Shown in pieces: positions 19,254 to 27,789 of a stretch of 64,000 nucleotides of DNA. The translations under genes were made by a program, and so were the position numbers. Below the pieces are notes generated by a model. The model ran no database searches. It had not been told where the DNA came from and was given only the letters and a program-made list of their open reading frames with translations. Source of the stretch: Micromonospora radicis (GTDB lineage Bacteria; Actinomycetota; Actinomycetes; Mycobacteriales; Micromonosporaceae). Every line of letters begins with the position of its first letter. Positions within the stretch are counted from its first letter, which is position 1. Location: the NCBI RefSeq assembly GCF_003583405.1, contig NZ_QXEC01000009.1:62001-126000 (forward strand), written 5' to 3'.

Positions 19254-19347
19254 TCCCCGCTCCACCGATGCCGCGTTCCCACCCGGGAGCGCGGCATCGC
19301 CGTACCCGGCGGCCCGGCTGATTGGTTGTCTGGCGGGACAGCGGGCT

Positions 19348-19395
19348 GGTTGCTCAGTGGCCCGGTTGCTCGGTGGCCCGGCTGCTCGGTGGCCC
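19348..19395. repeat. Three tandem 16-bp copies downstream of whiD
   Basis: Three adjacent 16-bp units: GGTTGCTCAGTGGCCC, GGTTGCTCGGTGGCCC and GGCTGCTCGGTGGCCC. They lie in the 466-bp gap between whiD and the molybdopterin oxidoreductase gene. No gene is supported in that gap. Confidence 0.85.
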
Positions 19396-19439
19396 GCGCA
19401 GCCGGGCAGGCTGGCGGGCACTGCTGTGCGGTACGGGCG

Positions 19440-19502
19440 CTGTCGAGCTGATAGCGCGAACGGATCGCGGTGCGTGAGAGCACGAACGGTTCAGCTCGAC
19501 AG
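19440..19502. repeat. Palindrome of the CTGTCGAGCTGA family, short copy
   Basis: Perfect 12-bp terminal arms CTGTCGAGCTGA and TCAGCTCGACAG enclose 39 bases. These contain the direct repeat CGAACGG next to both arms. The same arms flank a longer stretch at 63637-63909. Neither copy encodes a protein. Confidence 0.85.
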
Positions 19503-19719
19503 GGACCACTTCAGGAATGGCACCCAGAGGCCACCGCAGGGACGGCACCCAGGGTCCACCGGCCCAGCGGCTGCCGCATCGATGGCGTCCACGGGCAGCC
19601 GTAGGGATCGGTGCCGGGAGCAGCCGCAGGTAGGTCGATGGACGCGCCATCGGAGCCTTGGTTGGTGGAGCCTGAGTTGATGGAGGCTCTCACTGGCCGG
19701 TGCCTGAACCAGGGGCGAG
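19503..19719. other. Intergenic remainder before the molybdopterin oxidoreductase gene
   Basis: About 217 bases with imperfect short repeats (GGCACCCAGAGGCCACCGCAGGG-like units) and no supported gene, terminator or promoter. Confidence 0.4.
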
Positions 19720-21369
19720 TCAGTCGACCGTGACGGTGACGGTGTGCCAACCGGTGGCGCCGTCCGGTACGACGCCCTGCTGCTGGCCGGTCTGGGTCTC
19801 GCCGGTGCGGTCGGTGGCCCGGACCTGGAGCGTGTGCTCGCCCGGAGTGGCCTCCCACCGCCAGGACCACTGCACCCAGGTGTCCACCGACACCGTCGCC
19901 GCCAGCTCCGCCGGCTGCCACGGTCCACCGTCGACGCGGACCTCGACCCGGCTGATGCCGCGATGCTGTGCCCAGGCTACCCCGGCCACCACCACCGGAC
20001 CGGCCCCCGGCCGGTTACGGGGGCGGGGTGTGTCGATCCGCGACTGGGTCTTCACCGGCCCCTGCGCCGACCACCCCCGGGGAACCCAGTACGCGTCGAA
20101 GTCGGCGAAACTGGTCAGCTCCAGCTCGGTGACCCACTTGCAGGCCGACACGTACCCGTACAGGCCGGGCACCACCATCCGGACCGGAAAGCCGTGTGCC
20201 ACCGGCAACGGCTCCCCGTTCATCCCCACCGCGAGCAGCGCGTCCCGCCCGTCGCGCAGCACCGCCGTCGGAGTACCGCAGGTCCAGCCGTCGACCGAGC
20301 GCCCGACCACCTGGTCGGCACCGTCCAACGGTTCCGCCTCGTCGAGCAGTTCCCGGATCGGTACGCCGAGCCACCGCGCGTTGCCGATCAGGTCTCCGCC
20401 GACCTCGTTGGAGACGCAGGCCAGCGTCACGTACCGCTCCACCATCGGCCGGGCGAGCAGGTCGGCGTAGCTCAGCGTGATCGGGTTGCGGACCCGGCCG
20501 TGGATGCGCAGCCGCCAGGTCTGCGGATCCACCTGCGGCACCACCAGGGCGGTGTCGATCCGGTAGAACGCCTTGTTCGAGGTGACGTAACCGGCCAGGT
20601 TCGGGGTGCCCAGGTCGGCACCGGGTGGTACCGGTCGCGCGGCGGAGACCGGCGCGGGCAGCGTGACCGCGTCCCGGGCGGCCGACACGCCGCGCTGCCC
20701 GGCCAGCCATCGCCCGGCCACGCCGCCGGCCGCGGCGATCCCGAACACGGCGCCGACCCCACGGAGAAAGCGCCGCCGCGACTCCGCTGCGACGGAACCG
20801 GTGGTTCGCGCGACGACCGGGCCGGTGGGCCGCGCCTCGACCGGATCGGTGGGTTGTCGCGCAGCCGGGTCGGCGGGTCCGGTGTCGGCGCCGGCGGTCG
20901 AGGCGGTGGCCGGCGGGGACCAGGGCCAGGGGTCCAGTTCGAGCGGGCCGGCGACGAAGGCCCAGAGCGTCAGGCCGCCGACCGCCGCCCCGATCAGCGA
21001 CGGCAGCGCATCGGCGGCGTCCGCACCGGCCCGGGTCAGCGCCGCCGCCGCACCGAGGGCGGCGAAGGCGGCGATGCCGGCCAGACCGATCAGCAGCCGG
21101 CGGAGGGCGAGGACCCCCAGCAGGGCGGCGAAGCCGCCGAGCAGCAGCGCCGTCCCGACCAGCAGGGCGATCTTGTCGTACCGGCCGAACAGGGCGATGC
21201 CGAACTGTTTGACCGGCTCGGGCACGGTGTCCACCACCAGCCCGCCGACCGCGACGAGGGGCGACGACCGGGGGCCGGTCAACGCCGCCACCAGTTCGGC
21301 CGTGCCGATGGCCGCGGCGGCGGCGGTGACACCGGCGAGGGCGGCGTACCGGGGTGTCGTACTGCTCAC
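19720..21369 (-). CDS. Membrane-anchored molybdopterin-dependent oxidoreductase (sulphite-oxidase family)
   Basis: A 549-residue protein. Residues 1-140 hold about four membrane segments. A twin-arginine-like motif SRRRFLR (197-203) precedes a further hydrophobic segment. The sulphite-oxidase/YedY-type molybdopterin domain then starts around residue 260. The molybdenum-binding Cys is Cys318 in YVTLACVSNEVGG; GFPVRMVVPGLYGY and KWVTELEL belong to the same fold, and a C-terminal dimerisation-type beta domain (about 450-549) follows. The catalytic domain should face outside, exported as part of this membrane protein. Starts with GTG without a clear ribosome-binding site. The physiological substrate is unknown. 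Confidence 0.87.
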   Translation of the reverse strand: MSSTTPRYAALAGVTAAAAAIGTAELVAALTGPRSSPLVAVGGLVVDTVPEPVKQFGIALFGRYDKIALLVGTALLLGGFAALLGVLALRRLLIGLAGIAAFAALGAAAALTRAGADAADALPSLIGAAVGGLTLWAFVAGPLELDPWPWSPPATASTAGADTGPADPAARQPTDPVEARPTGPVVARTTGSVAAESRRRFLRGVGAVFGIAAAGGVAGRWLAGQRGVSAARDAVTLPAPVSAARPVPPGADLGTPNLAGYVTSNKAFYRIDTALVVPQVDPQTWRLRIHGRVRNPITLSYADLLARPMVERYVTLACVSNEVGGDLIGNARWLGVPIRELLDEAEPLDGADQVVGRSVDGWTCGTPTAVLRDGRDALLAVGMNGEPLPVAHGFPVRMVVPGLYGYVSACKWVTELELTSFADFDAYWVPRGWSAQGPVKTQSRIDTPRPRNRPGAGPVVVAGVAWAQHRGISRVEVRVDGGPWQPAELAATVSVDTWVQWSWRWEATPGEHTLQVRATDRTGETQTGQQQGVVPDGATGWHTVTVTVD

Positions 21370-21489
21370 CGCACCAGTGTTTCCGAACGGACCGTCGCCG
21401 CGGTAGCCACGTCAGCGTTCCGTAATGTCTCGGCACCGGCACCGGCACCGGGGCGTGACCCACGCCGCTGCTCGTCCGGTACGCAAGAG

Positions 21490-21524
21490 CGTGGGGCGCG
21501 CCGTCGTCGACGGCGCGCCCCACG
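21490..21524 (-). terminator. Hairpin terminator after groEL
   Basis: Perfect 17-bp arms (CGTGGGGCGCGCCGTCG and its complement) around a single central base, starting 18 bases past the groEL stop codon. No T-tract, typical of high-GC genomes. Confidence 0.85.
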
Positions 21525-21542
21525 TTCGGCGTACGGCAGGGG

Positions 21543-23577
<2,035 letters not shown>

Positions 23578-23711
23578 ACCCTCCTGGGGTACTGGTTTCG
23601 TTGCCGGTCGGCGAGCCGATCGGCGTCAATCTGCCACATGCCACCGGGCGGGGCCGTCGTCGCGGGTGCCGGTCCGCCTGGCGTTCAACCCCCGGACCCA
23701 GGGCCCGGAAG

Positions 23712-23738
23712 TTGGCACCCTCAGGGTGAGAGTGCTAA
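23712..23738. promoter_or_regulatory. CIRCE operator 1 (HrcA site)
   Basis: TTGGCACCC, nine bases, GAGTGCTAA: 16 of 18 arm bases match the CIRCE consensus TTAGCACTC-N9-GAGTGCTAA. It overlaps the predicted transcription start of groES. HrcA binding represses chaperonin genes until heat stress. Confidence 0.88.
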
Positions 23739-23742
23739 TCGC

Positions 23743-23771
23743 AGGTTATTCCTCGGCTAGCACTCCGTCAA
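23743..23771 (-). promoter_or_regulatory. Predicted groES promoter
   Basis: On the minus strand, TTGACG and TAACCT are separated by exactly 17 bases, a good housekeeping-sigma spacing. The -35 element lies inside the spacer of CIRCE 2 and the start point falls in CIRCE 1, so HrcA would block polymerase. Confidence 0.7.
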
Positions 23772-23783
23772 GGAGAGTGCCAA
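23757..23783. promoter_or_regulatory. CIRCE operator 2 (HrcA site)
   Basis: CTAGCACTC, nine bases, GAGTGCCAA: 16 of 18 arm bases match the CIRCE consensus. It is separated from CIRCE 1 by 18 bases, placing the two sites 45 bp apart. Confidence 0.9.
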
Positions 23784-23945
23784 CGCCCGGCCTCTCGTGT
23801 CGCCATCTTCCGCCACTCTCACGCCACGAACGCCACCCCTTCTCCACTCCCGGGCCAGGGATTACCGCAACACGCCGGTGCACACTTCCGTCCGGCCACC
23901 CGATTCCCTACGTTGCGGCACGACTACATCACGGAGGGATACGGC

Positions 23946-24746
23946 ATGGCTGACGTACCGACCCTGGGGTTTCTCCGCGACCAGCTGCGCCGGGCGCGCA
24001 AGACGCGCGGGCTCAGCCAGGAGGAACTGAGCAGGTTGATCAACTATGCTCCGTCGTCGATCAGCGCGATGGAGACCGGCCAGAACCAGCTCAGCGCCGA
24101 CTACCTGGCCCGGTTCGACAAGGTGCTGGAGACCGGTGGCCTCTTCGTCGGGATGCTGGAGCTGATCCGGCTGCACGCCGAGCCGGACTGGTTCCGGCCG
24201 TGGGGCGAGATAGAGCGGGAGGCCGTCGCGCTGCGCTGGCACGACCCGGCGGTGGTGCCGGGCCTGCTCCAGACCGAGGCGTACGCCCGGGCGATGCTGC
24301 GGGCCGGGCCCCCGCTGACCGACGAACAGGTCGAGAAGCGGGTGCTGGCCCGGATGGCCCGGCAGGAGGTGCTCGCCCGCGAGGAGCCGCCGCAGCTCGT
24401 CGCGGTGCTCGACGAGCAGGTGCTGCGCCGACAGGTCGGTGAGCCCGCGACCATGCGCGAGCAGCTGGAGCAGCTGTGCGTCCTCGCCGACCGCCCGCAC
24501 GTCCAGGTGCGGATCATCCCGGCCGCAACCCCGTGGTACGGCGGACTTGCCGGGCCGTTCGTGCTGGCCCGGCTCGCCGACGGTACCGAGGTGGCCCACC
24601 TGGACAACCAACTCCGAGGGCACACCGTGGACAGCCCGAACGACCTTGCCAGCCTCGGACGGCGTTGGGAGACTGTGGCCGGTGAGGCGCTGCCGCGCCG
24701 GCAGTCCGCCCGCCTGATCGAGGAAGTGGCGAACTCATGGACCTGA
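23946..24746 (+). CDS. XRE-family regulator with DUF5753 domain
   Basis: A 266-residue regulator. The N-terminal helix-turn-helix covers about residues 8-62 (FLRDQLRRARKTRGLSQEEL, then APSSISAMETGQN). The rest is the DUF5753 ligand-binding-like domain (VPGLLQTEAYARAMLRAG, then PFVLARLADGTEVAHLDN). The ATG has GGAGGGA six bases upstream. It overlaps the following DUF397 gene by 10 bases. Such pairs are many-copy in actinobacteria; BldB/AbaA/WhiJ-type pairs in Streptomyces affect development and antibiotic production. The DUF397 partner is thought to modulate this DNA-binding protein. Targets here are unknown. Confidence 0.9.
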   Translation: MADVPTLGFLRDQLRRARKTRGLSQEELSRLINYAPSSISAMETGQNQLSADYLARFDKVLETGGLFVGMLELIRLHAEPDWFRPWGEIEREAVALRWHDPAVVPGLLQTEAYARAMLRAGPPLTDEQVEKRVLARMARQEVLAREEPPQLVAVLDEQVLRRQVGEPATMREQLEQLCVLADRPHVQVRIIPAATPWYGGLAGPFVLARLADGTEVAHLDNQLRGHTVDSPNDLASLGRRWETVAGEALPRRQSARLIEEVANSWT

Positions 24747-24928
24747 CCCGTGCCGCCTGGCGCAAGTCCTCCCGCAGCAATCAGAACGGCGGTGCCTGCG
24801 TCGAGGTCGCCGACAACCTGCCCGGCGTGGTCGCCGTACGCGACAGCAAGGACCCGACCGGCCCGGCCCTCACCTTCACCCCGGCCTCCTGGCACGCCTT
24901 CGTCACCACCCACCACCCCACCCGCTGA
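24737..24928 (+). CDS. DUF397 protein
   Basis: A 63-residue protein with the DUF397 signature: WRKSSRSNQNGGACVEVAD near the start, then VAVRDSKDPTGPALTFTPAS and a Trp. It is translationally coupled to the XRE/DUF5753 gene by a 10-base overlap. In the Streptomyces WhiJ/BldB-type systems the small DUF397 partner controls the larger regulator. A similar antagonistic role is inferred here. Confidence 0.9.
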   Translation: MDLTRAAWRKSSRSNQNGGACVEVADNLPGVVAVRDSKDPTGPALTFTPASWHAFVTTHHPTR

Positions 24929-24980
24929 CCCCCCGGAGGCTGGCGCCGACCACCCACCGCACCCGCCACCGTCCCCCCGT

Positions 24981-25220
24981 CACCGCGCCACCCCATCACC
25001 GCGCCACCCCGCCACCCCATCACCGCGCCACCCCGCCACCGCGCCACCGCGCCACCCCGCCACCGCGCCACCCCATCACCGCGCCACCCCATCACCGCGC
25101 CACCCCATCACCGCGCCACCCCATCACCGCGCCACCCCATCACCGCGCCACCCCATCACCGCGCCACCCCATCACCGCGCCACCGCGCCACCGCGCCACC
25201 GCGCCACCGCGCCACCGCGT
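24981..25220. repeat. Octamer array, 30 tandem 8-bp units
   Basis: Thirty consecutive octamers with no phase slip. Each begins CACC and ends GCGC, CCAT, CCGC or, in the last unit, GCGT. CACCGCGC and CACCCCAT alternate strictly over much of the centre. The last unit runs into the palindrome that follows. Because 8 is not a multiple of 3, all frames open across it are artefacts. No ribosome-binding site or start is associated. Confidence 0.92.
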
Positions 25221-25292
25221 CGATCATGGAGTTGTGATCGACCAGACGCCCCGATTCAGGGCATCTGCACGAGTCACGAGTCCATGATCGGC
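25219..25292. repeat. Intergenic palindrome, GATCATG family, copy 4
   Basis: Left arm GTCGATCATGGAGTTGTG and right arm CACGAGTCCATGATCGGC pair over 18 positions with three mismatches, around 38 bases. It shares the GTCGATCATG core with copies 1 and 3. It sits at the end of the octamer array. Confidence 0.8.
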
Positions 25293-25387
25293 TAGGCGAC
25301 GGGCGGGCTCACCCATGACCGACAGGGCGACGAGCGAGCCGCCGCCTGATCGGCGAGGGGCGGACGAGATGCCGCGAACGACGTCGA

Positions 25388-25460
25388 GATCGCGCTCGAT
25401 CCAGGATCGAGTGGTCTCGTAGCCGCTTGGATGCCACTCGATCCTGGATCGAGCGCGATC
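25388..25460. repeat. Perfect 27-bp inverted repeat upstream of the methyltransferase gene
   Basis: Two identical 27-bp arms in inverted orientation enclose 19 bases. Each arm contains the inner palindrome CTCGATCCAGGATCGAG (or its A/T-centre variant), so the element can fold as one long stem or as a cruciform with two small hairpins. It lies 113 bases before the start codon of the methyltransferase gene. Confidence 0.92.
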
Positions 25461-25573
25461 TTGCGCTAGGACAGCGTCGGGGACGAGTCGGGGCAGCGAG
25501 CGGGGCAGCGGTCGGGGCGGTCGGGGGCGGGGCGGTCGGGGCGGTGTCGGGGGCGGGGCGGGACAATGGGCGG

Positions 25574-26818
25574 GTGGATCTGGAGCAGCTCGCGGCGTTG
25601 CGTACCGACGAGGGGGCGGCTGCGCTCGACGCCGCTGGGCGGGTGGCCGGCGGTGATCCGCTGAGCGCGGCGACCGCGCTCCGCGCGGCCGGGGTGCCGG
25701 CCGGGTTGGCGGCGGCGGCATTGACCCAGGTGGAGCTGCGCCGCCGCGCCACCGGCAAGTTCGGGCCGGAGGCAAGCGGCATGTTCTTCACCCGGCCCGG
25801 ATTGGAGCAGGCCACCCGACGGGTCGTCGCGGATCGCCGGGCCCGACGGCTGCGGGCCGCCGGGGTGGTTAGCCTGGCCGACCTGGGCTGCGGGTTGGGC
25901 GCCGACGCGCTGGCCGCCGCCCGCGCTGGCATCCGGGTGTACGCCGTGGAGGCCGACCCGCTCACCGCCGCGCTCGCCGGGGCGAACGCGCGTGCCGCAG
26001 GCGTGGCCGACCTCGTCTCGGTGGAGTGCGGCGACGCCACGATGTTCGACGTGACCCGAGTCGACGCGGTCTTCTGCGACCCGGCCCGCCGCCGGGCCGG
26101 CACCGGTCGCCGGATCTTCGACCCGAACTCGTACTCGCCGCCCTGGGACTTTGTCATCGGACTGGCCGAACGGGTGCCGCGCACCGTGGTGAAGGTGGCG
26201 CCGGGTCTCGACCACGCGCTGATTCCGGCCGGCGCGGAGGCCGAGTGGGTCGGCGTCGACGGCGACCTGGTCGAGGCGGCCCTCTGGTGCGGCCCGCTCG
26301 CCGAACACCCACGCCGCGCGACGGTGTGCAAGGAGGGTTCCCCTGCTACACACGAGGCGCTAGTAGGGGAACCCTCCTTACACCGCGGCGGCGACGCGGG
26401 CGTGCATCAGCTCACCGGGTCGGGGACGGCGCAGGCGCCGGTCGGGCCGGTACGGCGCTTCGTGTTCGACCCCGACCCGGCGGTGGTCCGCGCCCACCTG
26501 GTCGCCGAACTCGCCGCCGAACTGGACGCCACGTTGGCCGACCCGAGCATCGCCTACCTCTACGCCGACCGGGCGATCCGGACGCCGTACGCCCGGTGCC
26601 TGGAGGTCACCGACGTGCTGCCGTTCTCGCTGAAGCGACTGCGCACGCTGCTGCGGGAACGCCGGGTCGGTCGGGTGGAGATCCTCAAGCGTGGCTCCGC
26701 GCTGGAACCCGAACGTCTCCGCCGCGACCTGCGCCTCGCCGGTGACCAGCCGGCGAGCCTGGTGCTGACCCGGGTCGCCGACGCCCCGACCGTACTGATC
26801 TGCCAACCGGTGGCCTGA
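25574..26818 (+). CDS. Class I SAM-dependent methyltransferase with THUMP-like C-terminal domain
   Basis: A 414-residue protein from the GTG that begins VDLEQLAALRTDEG; the frame is open further upstream only because it crosses the inverted repeat. Domains: helical N-terminal region (1-80), Rossmann methyltransferase (about 80-245) with the SAM loop LADLGCGLGADALAAARAG, an acidic VYAVEADPL after strand 2, and DAVFCDPARRRAGTG at the catalytic position; then a C-terminal THUMP-like region ending with RRVGRVEILKRGSALEPERL. Actinobacterial homologues are annotated as THUMP-domain methyltransferases and probably act on RNA. Residues 251-270 (VCKEGSPATHEALVGEPSLH) are encoded by an inserted palindrome. 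No strong ribosome-binding site is visible. Confidence 0.85.
   Translation: MDLEQLAALRTDEGAAALDAAGRVAGGDPLSAATALRAAGVPAGLAAAALTQVELRRRATGKFGPEASGMFFTRPGLEQATRRVVADRRARRLRAAGVVSLADLGCGLGADALAAARAGIRVYAVEADPLTAALAGANARAAGVADLVSVECGDATMFDVTRVDAVFCDPARRRAGTGRRIFDPNSYSPPWDFVIGLAERVPRTVVKVAPGLDHALIPAGAEAEWVGVDGDLVEAALWCGPLAEHPRRATVCKEGSPATHEALVGEPSLHRGGDAGVHQLTGSGTAQAPVGPVRRFVFDPDPAVVRAHLVAELAAELDATLADPSIAYLYADRAIRTPYARCLEVTDVLPFSLKRLRTLLRERRVGRVEILKRGSALEPERLRRDLRLAGDQPASLVLTRVADAPTVLICQPVA
26324..26383. repeat. 60-bp palindrome inserted in frame within the methyltransferase gene
   Basis: Left arm from GTGTGCAAGGAGGGTTCCCC and right arm ending GGGGAACCCTCCTTACAC pair over about 20 bases with minor mismatches and a bulge, with a short central loop. 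The element begins on a codon boundary, is exactly 20 codons long and has no stop codon in the gene's frame. It lies in the linker between the methyltransferase and THUMP-like domains. Confidence 0.85.
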
Positions 26819-26822
26819 CCCG

Positions 26823-26966
26823 CCCCGATCCCGGCCCACCCGGATCCTGACCTGCCCGGATCGCGGCCCGCCCGGATCCTGACCTGCCCCGATCGCGGCC
26901 CGCCCGGATCCTGACCTGCCCCGATCCTGACCCGCCCGGATCGCGGCCTGCCCGGATCGCGGCCGG
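26823..26966. repeat. Nine tandem 16-bp units after the methyltransferase gene
   Basis: Units such as CCCGGATCCTGACCTG and CCCGGATCGCGGCCCG follow each other in strict 16-bp phase, with a GATC in every unit. The array begins five bases after the stop codon and ends 48 bases before the YbaK gene. Confidence 0.9.
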
Positions 26967-27014
26967 TTGGAAAGCCGCTGGCCGGGGTGCCGGGGCGGGG
27001 CTAGGTTGGCGGGC

Positions 27015-27494
27015 ATGACGGGACGGGGTACGCCGGCCACGGTGCTGCTGTCGAAGCGGAGCATCACCTACCGCACTCACCCGTACGAGGTGTCGGTGCA
27101 GGCGCCGAACTACGGCGCGCTGGTCGCGGACGCGCTCGGGGTGCCGCCGGAGCAGGTCTTCAAGACCCTGGTGACCGAGGTCGACGGGGCACTCACCGTG
27201 GCGGTCGTGCCGGTCACCGGCGAACTGGACCTGAAGGCCCTCGCCGCGGCCGTCGGCGGCAAGCGGGCCACGTTGGCCGAGCGTGGCGCGGCCGAACGGG
27301 CCACCGGCTACGTACGCGGCGGGATCAGCCCGCTGGGGCAGCGCAAGCGCTTGCCCACGGTGCTCGACGACAGCGCGGTGGAGCACACCACGATCTACGT
27401 GTCGGCGGGCCGACGCGGCCTGCAACTCGAACTGGCACCCGCGGACCTGATCACCCTGACCGCCGCCCGCACCGCCCGCCTCACCACCGCCTGA
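27015..27494 (+). CDS. ybaK: YbaK/EbsC-type aminoacyl-tRNA deacylase
   Basis: A 159-residue single-domain protein of the YbaK/ProX editing family, which hydrolyses mischarged Cys-tRNA(Pro) and related species in trans. Landmarks: PNYGALVADALGVPPEQVFK followed by TLVTEVDG, the catalytic-type lysine region VGGKRATLAE, and RATGYVRGGISPLGQRK with the conserved Gly-Gly-Ile-Ser-Pro. The ATG was chosen because it gives the family start (MTGRGTPATVLL); an earlier in-frame start adds 16 unlike residues. Confidence 0.93.
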   Translation: MTGRGTPATVLLSKRSITYRTHPYEVSVQAPNYGALVADALGVPPEQVFKTLVTEVDGALTVAVVPVTGELDLKALAAAVGGKRATLAERGAAERATGYVRGGISPLGQRKRLPTVLDDSAVEHTTIYVSAGRRGLQLELAPADLITLTAARTARLTTA

Positions 27495-27526
27495 ACACCC
27501 CACCCGCCCGGGGTGATCAAGAAGCC

Positions 27527-27570
27527 GACCCGGCAGGAGGCCGACCCGGCAGGAAGCCGACCCGGCACGG
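27527..27570. repeat. Short tandem repeat downstream of ybaK
   Basis: Three imperfect copies of a 15-16-bp unit containing CCGACCCGGCAGG follow the sequence GGGGTGATCAAGAAG, which resembles half of a GATC-type palindrome. Confidence 0.6.
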
Positions 27571-27653
27571 CGGCCCGCACGGCGGCGACCCGGAGGCACG
27601 GCACGGGGGCGGCCGGGGCACCGTGGCGAGCGGAAGTCGGCGGCGTTGCTGAA

Positions 27654-27672
27654 TTGTTACCGCTGACAACAA
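27654..27672. promoter_or_regulatory. Candidate ROK operator A
   Basis: TTGTTACCGCTGACAACAA: inverted arms TTGTT and AACAA around nine bases. XylR-type ROK operators in other bacteria contain similar GTTTGTT/AACAAAC arms. It lies 118 bases upstream of the sugar-binding protein gene, whose operon ends with a ROK regulator. Assignment is inference. Confidence 0.45.
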
Positions 27673-27701
27673 ACTCGGAACCACCGCGCCCTTGTGTCGA
27701 C

Positions 27702-27733
27702 GTTGTGACGGGGAATACGTTGCCGGGCACAAC
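27702..27733. promoter_or_regulatory. Candidate ROK operator B
   Basis: Arms GTTGTG and CACAAC enclose 20 bases upstream of the sugar-transport operon. It resembles candidate A in its TTGT/ACAA halves but has wider spacing, so support is weaker. Confidence 0.35.
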
Positions 27734-27789
27734 AAAAGAGAACATCGACACACCGACACACCTCCCCCACTCTCGAAAGGACCCTGCAG

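Noticed and set aside
24981..25220. CRISPR array
   Set aside because: Units are 8 bp with no spacers and no cas genes nearby.
24781..25295. Open frames across the octamer array coding for HRATPSPRHP-type repeats
   Set aside because: The 8-bp unit gives repeats in all frames; no ribosome-binding site and no family resemblance.
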